Source: Pseudoalteromonas rubra
Lineage (GTDB): Bacteria > Pseudomonadota > Gammaproteobacteria > Enterobacterales > Alteromonadaceae
DNA: 64,000 nucleotides
Assembly (NCBI RefSeq): GCF_000238295.3
Contig: NZ_AHCD03000035.1
Location: 62,001 to 126,000, forward strand
Reading direction: 5' to 3'
Part shown: positions 54,592-62,042 of the stretch, in pieces
Layout: every line of letters begins with the position of its first letter
Position numbering within the stretch: position 1 is the first letter of the stretch
Translations under genes and position numbers: made by a program
Notes under the pieces: generated by a model
The model's input: only the letters and a program-made list of their open reading frames with translations
The model's database searches: none
Told to the model about the DNA's origin: nothing

Positions 54592-54625
54592 GGGCCTGAA
54601 CTGCTTTCGTATCAGGCCCATTTTA
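54592..54625 (+). terminator. Terminator of the chitin cluster
   Basis: The stem GGGCCTGA / TCAGGCCC has a 12-base loop and is followed by ATTTTA, 8 bases past the protease stop. Confidence 0.8.
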
Positions 54626-54731
54626 CCCGTTGCGTAATGAGACATACGGTAACATTAAATAACACGCAACTGGTTGGACACTATCATACACCCAGATAGA
54701 ATGCCGCGCAGAGCTTGTTTAAGGAAAAATA

Positions 54732-55448
54732 ATGAAGAAACACACATTCATAGCATTCATATTATCGGGTATTCTGGTTGGTTGCGGGTCTGGCAACAGA
54801 GAGACCACGTCAGGTATAACAGGGCCTGTAACGCCACCGAAACCGAGTGAAAAAAGCACTAAGATAGTCACTCAGGGATTTGAAGTGAGCATCTATAATC
54901 GACTGGCTGAGCAAGATGCAGACGATCCTGAGTACAATCGAGATACACCTTATAAGGTGAATGAACCTGTCACTTATCGGGATATCGTATTTGGCCTCGA
55001 TACACAAACAGAGTCGGTCAAATTGGCGTCCGGGTTTGGCACATTTATACCTTTTCAGTTGATCTCTAAAGCCTATGCTTTGTCGCCGATCCCCCCTCAG
55101 ACAGAAGAAAGTATTGTATCATTGGATATCACTTCAGCAGTGGATTTTAGTCAGCAATACCCCTCCGGGAGCAATCTGAATGCATTATTTTCGGTGACTT
55201 ATGATGATTCGCTCAACAGATATTATTCTTATCATAACGACACAAAAACGTTTTTCACAGTGGATGAGTTTTTGCAATACGGTCGCGATGGAGAGGCGTT
55301 GAACGCAGGCTTTACACGCAATCTGGTGTTAAATACAGGACCTGAGTATCCTGTAAACATGACTTTTTATATCAGGATAGAATTGGATAACGGGAAAGTC
55401 TTCTCGTTAGAGACACAAGAGATAACCTTTCAGGTTCTGGACGAATAA
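54732..55448 (+). CDS. Lipoprotein of unknown function
   Basis: This 238-residue protein has a lipoprotein signal (FILSGILVGCGSG; lipidated Cys at residue 18). The mature part has no recognised domain; it is rich in strands and contains FGLDTQTESVKLASGFGTFI. AAGGA precedes the ATG. It has its own terminator and is convergent with the next gene. No functional link to the chitin cluster can be shown. Confidence 0.75.
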   Translation: MKKHTFIAFILSGILVGCGSGNRETTSGITGPVTPPKPSEKSTKIVTQGFEVSIYNRLAEQDADDPEYNRDTPYKVNEPVTYRDIVFGLDTQTESVKLASGFGTFIPFQLISKAYALSPIPPQTEESIVSLDITSAVDFSQQYPSGSNLNALFSVTYDDSLNRYYSYHNDTKTFFTVDEFLQYGRDGEALNAGFTRNLVLNTGPEYPVNMTFYIRIELDNGKVFSLETQEITFQVLDE

Positions 55449-55493
55449 GGTAGGAACAATTCAGTGCTGTTTAATACAAGCGCTGCCACGTGA

Positions 55494-55517
55494 AAGCCGG
55501 TTCAGATAAACCGGCTT
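55494..55517. terminator. Bidirectional terminator between convergent genes
   Basis: The perfect 9-bp stem AAGCCGGTT / AACCGGCTT with a 6-base loop lies between the stops of the lipoprotein gene and the small binding-protein gene. Confidence 0.75.
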
Positions 55518-55547
55518 AAGACTGATAAAAAAGTACGCTCAGGGCTG

Positions 55548-55955
55548 CTAAAACTGCTGCACCACTTTCACGGCATCAGTGACCGAATCGGAAGAGACAA
55601 AGCCAATTGTATCCGGATTTGCGGAGACCATTTTGATGACTTCCGCGTCATTAGAAACTTCCTTAGGTGGTGTGCCCTTACCGGTAAAGATGAGTTTAGA
55701 CCAATATGCCTTGAGCTGAGCTGAAGACTTATTGAGTGCTTTGCTGTTAAACTCATCGGTGATTGGGTTACCCGGCTCTTGTGACACCGGGATCGCTTTA
55801 TTCCCATTGGAAAAAGATTTCTCTTTGCCAGTAAAAATACGGTTGATTGTTGAGGTATCAAAGCTACTGCCGTTGCTGGGGTGAACAATCACGGATACGC
55901 CAGCATAAGCGTTAAAAGCCGACGACAATAGCACTGCGTATATTAAATTTCTCAT
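55548..55955 (-). CDS. Small periplasmic phosphate-binding-like (PstS-type) protein, copy 1
   Basis: This 135-residue protein has a signal peptide (AVLLSSAFNAYAG) and one half of a PstS-like binding fold: VSVIVHPSNGSSFDTSTINR, IFTGKEKSFSNGNKAIPVSQ, AYWSKLIFTGKGTPPKEV and DTIGFVSSDSV. It is much shorter than true PstS (~320 residues), so it is a single-domain relative. The ATG at 55955 follows AGGGG. It is encoded 10 bases after the porin gene on the same strand and is a clear paralogue of the protein at 60619-61023. The ligand is unknown. Confidence 0.85.
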   Translation of the reverse strand: MRNLIYAVLLSSAFNAYAGVSVIVHPSNGSSFDTSTINRIFTGKEKSFSNGNKAIPVSQEPGNPITDEFNSKALNKSSAQLKAYWSKLIFTGKGTPPKEVSNDAEVIKMVSANPDTIGFVSSDSVTDAVKVVQQF

Positions 55956-55965
55956 GTCATTTCCC

Positions 55966-57039
55966 CTAAAAAACCAAATCAATACCAAAAGTGAGTGATT
56001 CACTGTCGCCTGCTACTGCCAGTGCAGTCGAATCATCTTCGACTTTGTCGTATTGTACTTTGAAGGCTGCGGAAGGATGGAAGTCCCATCTAACCCCGAC
56101 GGCACGAGTATCATGTTTCTCCGGATCGTCTCCATCTTTTTGTTCAAAGTTGGAATACATAATGTATGGGGTGATGGTGTCGAATCGGTAGCCAGCACTG
56201 ATCATGTAAGTATCTAAGTCTCCATCGAGGTCCAGCCGGTTAAACTCAGATAAGATAAAGACATTGCCAAAATCTGCATTGGCGGCGAGACCATAAAATT
56301 TGCCATCCCGGCTGTCTTTACCATTCCAAAGCTCAGGCTCACCATTGCGAAAACGCTTGTTGGTATAGCGCATGTGGGTGACGCGCAACTCAAGCCAGTC
56401 ATAGCTGAGCTGTACCACACCGCCCAGAATATCTTCCCAAATCTCCCGGGTAGGGGTTTGGAAGAAGAATTCAGACAAGAGTTTATTTTCCGTGTCGTCT
56501 TCACGGCCTGTGTATACGTTGGCAGAAATGCCCCAATCTCCGATTGCACCGCTGTACAGCAGATTGGCACCTTCATAATTAAATATCTGCCAGGTATAGT
56601 TGTCGGCAGGGGCCCGCATCCACACATACGCGTACCCTACATCATAAAAATCAGAGTAATAAAACAAAGGTAAACGCTTTTTACCGACCTGAAATGTCCA
56701 GTTGTCGTTTATCTCGTATGAGGCATAGGCCCATTCAAATTCTGCATCGTAATCATTGGCACCCCTGGCGACAATCTGACCTGTGACGCTAAGGCCTTCA
56801 CCCAGGTCGCTGCTGATCTGTAAACCAATCAGGGATTCAGGCGAAAAGGATAAGTCTTCTTTATAAGCGCTCACGATGGGATAGTCAGCCAGAAAAGTAG
56901 GTTCCAGACCGAACTGAGGGACACCCGAACCACTTAACACCTGGCCACCTGTCATACTGGCGAACCCAGATATGTTGACCTCGGCATGAAGTGTCGTTGA
57001 TGCTAACGCTGTGACCAAGAGAGTATATTTTAGTTTCAT
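55966..57039 (-). CDS. Outer-membrane porin-like protein, copy 1
   Basis: This 357-residue beta-barrel protein has a signal peptide (MKLKYTLLVTALASTTLHAE), repeated amphipathic strands with Gly/aromatic girdles (WTFQVGKKRLPLFYYSDFYD; YMISAGYRFDTITPYIMYSN) and a C-terminal aromatic end (FGIDLVF). The start at 57039 has GGAG upstream; a longer frame begins earlier but puts the signal peptide internally. It forms a pair with the downstream PstS-like gene and resembles the porin at 59409-60608. Confidence 0.88.
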   Translation of the reverse strand: MKLKYTLLVTALASTTLHAEVNISGFASMTGGQVLSGSGVPQFGLEPTFLADYPIVSAYKEDLSFSPESLIGLQISSDLGEGLSVTGQIVARGANDYDAEFEWAYASYEINDNWTFQVGKKRLPLFYYSDFYDVGYAYVWMRAPADNYTWQIFNYEGANLLYSGAIGDWGISANVYTGREDDTENKLLSEFFFQTPTREIWEDILGGVVQLSYDWLELRVTHMRYTNKRFRNGEPELWNGKDSRDGKFYGLAANADFGNVFILSEFNRLDLDGDLDTYMISAGYRFDTITPYIMYSNFEQKDGDDPEKHDTRAVGVRWDFHPSAAFKVQYDKVEDDSTALAVAGDSESLTFGIDLVF

Positions 57040-57224
57040 GGATAGCTCCGCTAAACTCGTGTTGTTGGCACTGCTAAGTATAGTTATATATGCAAAAAAG
57101 AAAGGTTTTTTGCATAAATTGTGAGCAGTTTTGTGGGATTTGTGAGGAGGAGGTAAGAAGCTTTGGACACATGTCTCCGACCGGGCCACAGAGCCCGGAA
57201 AAGACACAATTTGGCACACCAAAT

Positions 57225-58844
57225 CTAGAGTTTGAACTGACTGGTCGCTGAGACTAACCGATCAGAAGCCTGGTGCAGTCTGTGAGAAACATCATCCAGG
57301 TCGGTGAAGGACGCGTTAACTTGTTTCTGTCCTTCATTCATCTTTTCAATCGTATCGGCAACCTGGGCTGCAACAGAGCTCTGTTGCTCTGTTGCAGACG
57401 CAATTTGGTTGTTCATTAGCGTAATATTGGCGATTTTACTTTGGATCTCTTCTAATGCCTGACCGGCTTTTAGCGCTCTGGATTCGTTACTGCTTGCCTG
57501 TTCATCGGCCTGGCTCATCATTTTAACGCTGCGCTCAGCGGCATTTTGCAGTGAGTCGAGCATTGTGCGTATTTCTGTCGTCGCATCCCCTGTGCGCGAG
57601 GCCAGCGTACGTACTTCATCGGCAACCACCGCAAAGCCCCGGCCTTGTTCACCTGCCCGGGCAGCCTCGATGGCTGCATTGAGCGCAAGTAGGTTGGTTT
57701 GCTCTGCGATTGAACTGATCACATCTAGAATAGATGAGACATTGCCGGTGCCTTTAGCGAGATCATTGACCGCTTCGGCCGCTTCGCCAATCTGTTGGTT
57801 TAGCTCTTTCGAATTAGCTATGGTATCGGTTACCGCTGAAAGGCCATTGTGTGCTTCTTGCTCGGTTTCATGCGCTGCGGTGTTTGCCGCAGATGCAGAG
57901 TCGCTAATGCTGTCGATGGACTGAATAAGTTCATTAATCGACTGTTGTGTTTGTGCTGCCTGCGCCGATTGCTGATCTGTTACTCTTCTTACTTTTTCGG
58001 TGCTGTGTACCAGCTTTTCTGAGGTATCAAGGAGTGGTTGTGAAACGGACATAACCCCATTGATAGCAGTGGTGAGCGTATCCATAAATTTGTTGAAGTT
58101 GAGCGCTGTGCGGCCTAGTTCATCGTCACCCAGTACTTCAATACGCTGATTTAAGTCACCATGCCCGTCTGCCAGTTCACTTAACGAGCTCCGTAATTCA
58201 TTGGCAGTGAAGCTGATATTGCGAGCAACGGACAGTGCCACTATCACCAGCAGAATCGTCAGAACCACGCCTGACTGGATTGATAGCCACAAACCGTCAT
58301 TACCGCTTTCATATGCTTTTCTGATGGTACTTTGAAACAACTCGTCGACACTTTTTTGGTAGGCTGTAAGGCCGTTTTCTGCTTTTTCAAACAGGTCTGA
58401 TTTTTGTTTTGCAAGCGTGGGAAGTGTACTGAAGTCAATGGTGTCATTGATCATACCTTGTGCGAGCCGTTCAGACAGTGTTTTGTATTCGGCAATGACT
58501 TCAAGCTGGTTTTTAATCAATGTACTGTTCTCAACATCTAATACACGTAGTTCATCGAGGTTGGCTTTCAGATCTTGCACAGTCTGCAAGGCTTGATTCA
58601 TGACGTCGTTATCGGCAAACGAGACCGCCTGACTGAACAACTCATCTGCCCGACGGATGAGAACACTGTTAATTGTGGACAGTTGAACAGTTTTGTAAAT
58701 TTGCCGTTCCAGCAGTACGAGCTCTTTTTGAGTGTTCTGGAAGGCAAAGAAATTAATGAGCAGGTTAGCAGTGAACACGGAGACAGACAGAGCAACAATC
58801 AAGCTTATTTTGTAAAACAGTGGTAGGTTTTTAAACCAATGCAT
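57225..58844 (-). CDS. Methyl-accepting chemotaxis protein
   Basis: This is a 539-residue inner-membrane receptor. TM1 (about 12-33) is followed by a helical periplasmic sensor domain (about 34-185), TM2 (about 187-208), HAMP (about 210-265) and a cytoplasmic signalling domain. The conserved hairpin tip is SSIAEQTNLLALNAAIEAAR, followed by AGEQGRGFAVVADEVRTLA. No CheR-tethering pentapeptide is visible at the C-terminus (SATSQFKL). It sits between two porin/binding-protein pairs, so it might sense a solute that they handle. That is inference from context. Confidence 0.95.
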   Translation of the reverse strand: MHWFKNLPLFYKISLIVALSVSVFTANLLINFFAFQNTQKELVLLERQIYKTVQLSTINSVLIRRADELFSQAVSFADNDVMNQALQTVQDLKANLDELRVLDVENSTLIKNQLEVIAEYKTLSERLAQGMINDTIDFSTLPTLAKQKSDLFEKAENGLTAYQKSVDELFQSTIRKAYESGNDGLWLSIQSGVVLTILLVIVALSVARNISFTANELRSSLSELADGHGDLNQRIEVLGDDELGRTALNFNKFMDTLTTAINGVMSVSQPLLDTSEKLVHSTEKVRRVTDQQSAQAAQTQQSINELIQSIDSISDSASAANTAAHETEQEAHNGLSAVTDTIANSKELNQQIGEAAEAVNDLAKGTGNVSSILDVISSIAEQTNLLALNAAIEAARAGEQGRGFAVVADEVRTLASRTGDATTEIRTMLDSLQNAAERSVKMMSQADEQASSNESRALKAGQALEEIQSKIANITLMNNQIASATEQQSSVAAQVADTIEKMNEGQKQVNASFTDLDDVSHRLHQASDRLVSATSQFKL

Positions 58845-59408
58845 AACCGAGTTCCCCAGTATTAAAACACCAAACTATCAACTGAATGACTGCCTGTACC
58901 TGCACAGGCGCGATGCTAGTCCAACACAGTAACAAGTCTTAGCCATAAACGCCCAATTTGCCAATTGTTTGTAAAAATTAAATAAAAAAGGGATGACTTA
59001 GCCTTTCTTACATTGTCAGAGGCTTGTATAGGTCTGTGTGCACGGCACTGTAATTTACACACCTTGCCCAAGCCTCGTGACTTTTTAGCAGTGCAATGTG
59101 ATCTCAGGAGCAAGCGGTTATATGTCTTTAACTGTCAGAAATATAATGGATTTTACCCTATTTTAAATCCACTTAGCTCAGTATTCGTTGCTGTTAAGAG
59201 ACGCTCAGGCGAATGGATGTTGTGAGAACAGGTTCTGGTTAACCTGTACGTCGTCCTGTTGACGAAAGCATGAGAGGCTGATCAGAGCCGATATTACCTG
59301 CATCAGGAAATTAAAATATCCTTGCTAGCAAAAGGATTAAGTTGCGCTACGGTTAAAAGGCGTTATGTAACTCTGCGCGCACTGAAAGACTAACGGGTAG
59401 GACTAACT
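58845..59408. other. Intergenic region between the chemotaxis receptor and the second porin
   Basis: No supportable gene is present in these 564 bases. The two flanking genes are divergent, so both promoters should lie here. An inverted repeat ACAGGTT / AACCTGT around 59229 might form a hairpin in the long porin leader. Confidence 0.45.
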
Positions 59409-60608
59409 ATGAACTGTAATTATGCTTTGAAGTGGGTAATTGGAGGCGCTTTGGTGACGAGCAGTTTCGCCAGCTGCGCCGACGTCGTATTTAATGGCTT
59501 TGCTTCTCTCAGGGCGACTGCCGCCGATAGTGATGGGGGTACGTCACCATTTGAGACACTTGAGGGAGACGGCGATATCTCTTTTTCTGACGAATCTCTG
59601 TTTGCGCTTCAGGCACGAGCGGATCTGGGCGGTGGCCTCAGCGCGACTGTTCAGCTGCTCGCTGAAGGTAAAGGTGATTTTGACGCAGAAGCGAGGTGGG
59701 CGTATGTCAGTTACGAAATTAACCCACAGCATACTATCAGTATGGGACGCTTTGCCAATCCCAGCTTTTACCAATCTGAGTACCAAAATGTTGGCTATAC
59801 ACACAACTTTGGTCGTTTGCCCAAAGCGGTCTACATTGGATTTGATTTCACCACAATTGAAGGGGTGTCTTTAGACAGCAACTTTATCTTTGGCGATTAT
59901 GCATTGTCGACCAAAGTACTTTATGGCAGCTGGCGCGGTACGACCTTTCTGGCCGCAACTCAGCAGGACGAATCTTTTGGCTTCAAAGATGAGTTGTCTG
60001 TCAGGCTCGAATTATCTAAAGACTGGTGGACCGTGTACGGTGGCTTTTTCATAGTCGAAATAGAAGGCGGTACGGTCGACACCAATGCGATCCTTGGAGG
60101 CGCTCAGGGGGCAATCGAACTGGCTAAGTCCCAGGGGGCAACAGAGCAACAGGTTCAGGCGTTCAGAGATGCCGTGGTTTGGGATGGCAAAAATGGCCTA
60201 TATGGTTACACGGGCTTTCATATCGATTACGACCGCGTCATTCTGGATGTGGAATATGCCGATTACGGCGTTGAAGACTCGAGTGATGGATTTAATCAGG
60301 TCTGGTACACCGCAATTGGTTACCGTGTAGTCGATGATGTCATCGTTACAGTACATCACGAGAGATTTTTGCAAGATAACAAAGACTTGGATTTCCTCAA
60401 TGGCGTAGACCAGCCAACTTTGAGAGCGACCGGGGTTGCGATTCGAAATAACCTGGCAATGCGAGAGTTTGATGGTGTCGGTCTGTCTGTCAGATATGAT
60501 TTTCATCCTAATGCAGCGTTGAAGTTCCAGTATGTAAGCGGTGAAGACTCCCGGCCTTCAGTCGGTGACTATTCGATTTGGACCGCGGGCGTCGATTTGG
60601 TCTTTTGA
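59409..60608 (+). CDS. Outer-membrane porin-like protein, copy 2
   Basis: This 399-residue beta-barrel protein has a signal peptide (VTSSFASCADVVFNGFASLR region) and strand repeats shared with copy 1: LFALQARADLGGGLSATVQL, ARWAYVSYEINPQHTISMGR, FHPNAALKFQYVSGEDS and a C-terminal aromatic GVDLVF. TAGGAC precedes the ATG. It ends 10 bases before the small PstS-like gene, the same spacing as the pair on the other strand. Confidence 0.88.
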   Translation: MNCNYALKWVIGGALVTSSFASCADVVFNGFASLRATAADSDGGTSPFETLEGDGDISFSDESLFALQARADLGGGLSATVQLLAEGKGDFDAEARWAYVSYEINPQHTISMGRFANPSFYQSEYQNVGYTHNFGRLPKAVYIGFDFTTIEGVSLDSNFIFGDYALSTKVLYGSWRGTTFLAATQQDESFGFKDELSVRLELSKDWWTVYGGFFIVEIEGGTVDTNAILGGAQGAIELAKSQGATEQQVQAFRDAVVWDGKNGLYGYTGFHIDYDRVILDVEYADYGVEDSSDGFNQVWYTAIGYRVVDDVIVTVHHERFLQDNKDLDFLNGVDQPTLRATGVAIRNNLAMREFDGVGLSVRYDFHPNAALKFQYVSGEDSRPSVGDYSIWTAGVDLVF

Positions 60609-60618
60609 GGGGAAAGTA

Positions 60619-61023
60619 ATGAAAGCGATTATATTTACGGGCTTGATTGGCCTATCTTCTTCATGCTGGGCTGTTGATGTCGTTGTCCATCCCTCAAATA
60701 CAGCTGCGTTGGACAAGAATCAGATAGAGCAAATATTCCTGGGTAAGTTAAAAACCTTTAATGGTGCGGGTAAAGCCGTGCCAGTCAGTCAGTCTGATAC
60801 AAGTGCTGCCAGTGAAGAGTTCTACAGCAAAGTGATCGGTCGCAGTGCCAGCCAGTTAAAAGCATACTGGTCTAAGCTCCTGTTTACTGGTAAAGGACAA
60901 CCGCCAAAAAAGCTGGCCAATGATCAGGAAGTACTGGATATGGTGAAAGGAGATGCCAGTATTATCGGTTATGTCACCAGTGGCAGTGCGGATGACAGTG
61001 TCAGGGTCATCGCGTCTTTTTAA
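60619..61023 (+). CDS. Small periplasmic phosphate-binding-like (PstS-type) protein, copy 2
   Basis: This 134-residue protein has a signal peptide (FTGLIGLSSSCWA) and the same single-domain fold as copy 1: VDVVVHPSNTAALDKNQIEQ, GAGKAVPVSQ, AYWSKLLFTGKGQPPKKL and IIGYVTSGSADDS. The start at 60619 follows GAGGGGA; a longer frame overlaps the porin gene. Its stop overlaps tail-to-tail with that of the convergent binding-protein gene by 4 bases. Confidence 0.85.
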   Translation: MKAIIFTGLIGLSSSCWAVDVVVHPSNTAALDKNQIEQIFLGKLKTFNGAGKAVPVSQSDTSAASEEFYSKVIGRSASQLKAYWSKLLFTGKGQPPKKLANDQEVLDMVKGDASIIGYVTSGSADDSVRVIASF

Positions 61024-61817
61024 CGTAAAAGATCATGAAACTGATCAACCACGTTTGAGTACAGGAAGCTTTGTTCCAGCAAAGCTTCCATCAGGCCCTC
61101 TTTCTGTGCTTTTATGATTGCAGCTTCCAGCTCTGATTTATACGGCAGGCAGGCACTTTGGTTAGACAGCACTAAGTAAACAGGATTGATATGCACGGGC
61201 TCCGGGAGCATAGCTAGTGGCAGAGCTTGCGCGTTATACAGGTTTAGCCAGCTACTGATGGCCTGCCACTGAGGTGCAATAAAGTAGTCTATGCGCCTCA
61301 TGGATAACATTTTCAGCGCTTTCTCAACGCTGTCAGCGGTAGTGAGGGTAAGCTGAGTCAGGTCAAAGCCTGTGTGACTTTGAGCCGCTGATTTTTCGCC
61401 GCGCAAGGTAGCGCCTCTGAGGGGGATAAGCTCTGTCATGCTAGTGAGTGATATTTCCTCGCGTCGATAGAACACACTGTGGGCTGAGGTGGTTAAGGCA
61501 GGTTCAAGGTAGGTAAACCACTCGCGCGGATAGTCTGTACTTTGCAGCCCAACCAGCATATCTATGTGGCCGTCTCTGGCCCATTGTATTGCCCTCAGCC
61601 AGGGCATAGGTTTAGTGACTTCAATTTGCGTGTGTGCAGGTAAAACTTGGCGTACAAAATCAAATCCGATGCCACGCAACTTGTCTTCATGAATAGCGTA
61701 GCTTATTGGCGGGGCATCCGGGCTACCGCCCATGCGCATTAAGTTACACATCGCAAAGCTCGGAGCACTAACAAAAAAGCAAAACAAAAAGGTTGTTAAA
61801 TTCGCATTATTCCACAC
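61020..61817 (-). CDS. Family-3 extracellular solute-binding protein
   Basis: This 265-residue protein has a signal peptide (LTTFLFCFFVSAPSFA) and the SBP_bac_3 pattern: GIGFDFVRQVLP, PMPWLRAIQWARDGHIDMLV (the 'W-x-R-a-l-x-x-v-x-x-G-x-x-D' signature), RREEISLTSMTELIPLRGAT and VEKALKMLSMRRIDYFIAPQ. Such proteins bind amino acids or act as orphan sensors; no transporter genes are adjacent. The family and the fold are clear, the ligand is not. Confidence 0.88.
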   Translation of the reverse strand: MWNNANLTTFLFCFFVSAPSFAMCNLMRMGGSPDAPPISYAIHEDKLRGIGFDFVRQVLPAHTQIEVTKPMPWLRAIQWARDGHIDMLVGLQSTDYPREWFTYLEPALTTSAHSVFYRREEISLTSMTELIPLRGATLRGEKSAAQSHTGFDLTQLTLTTADSVEKALKMLSMRRIDYFIAPQWQAISSWLNLYNAQALPLAMLPEPVHINPVYLVLSNQSACLPYKSELEAAIIKAQKEGLMEALLEQSFLYSNVVDQFHDLLR

Positions 61818-62042
61818 AACTTTGCCAGGTAAAGGTGACTACTTGCTAGTATAAGTTATAGCTCAGTTTCGGTGGTTTTTCTTGATGAACTGTGTCGTGT
61901 AAGGGGGTTGGTGCCTCATAAAATATTGATGGACTGGAGAAACGGACTAGGGCGGCAAAACAACACCTTTGAATTATACTAACATATTCAATAACAGAGA
62001 TGCGCCTTCTTAACATCTGAAGTAAGGGAAACGGGTGGTTAT

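Noticed and set aside
57092..57117. A-rich/T-rich hairpin upstream of the first porin as a terminator
   Set aside because: It lies in the leader region of a minus-strand gene between two genes of the same direction. It could equally be a terminator of the chemotaxis receptor transcript or a porin leader structure, and the sequence alone does not decide.
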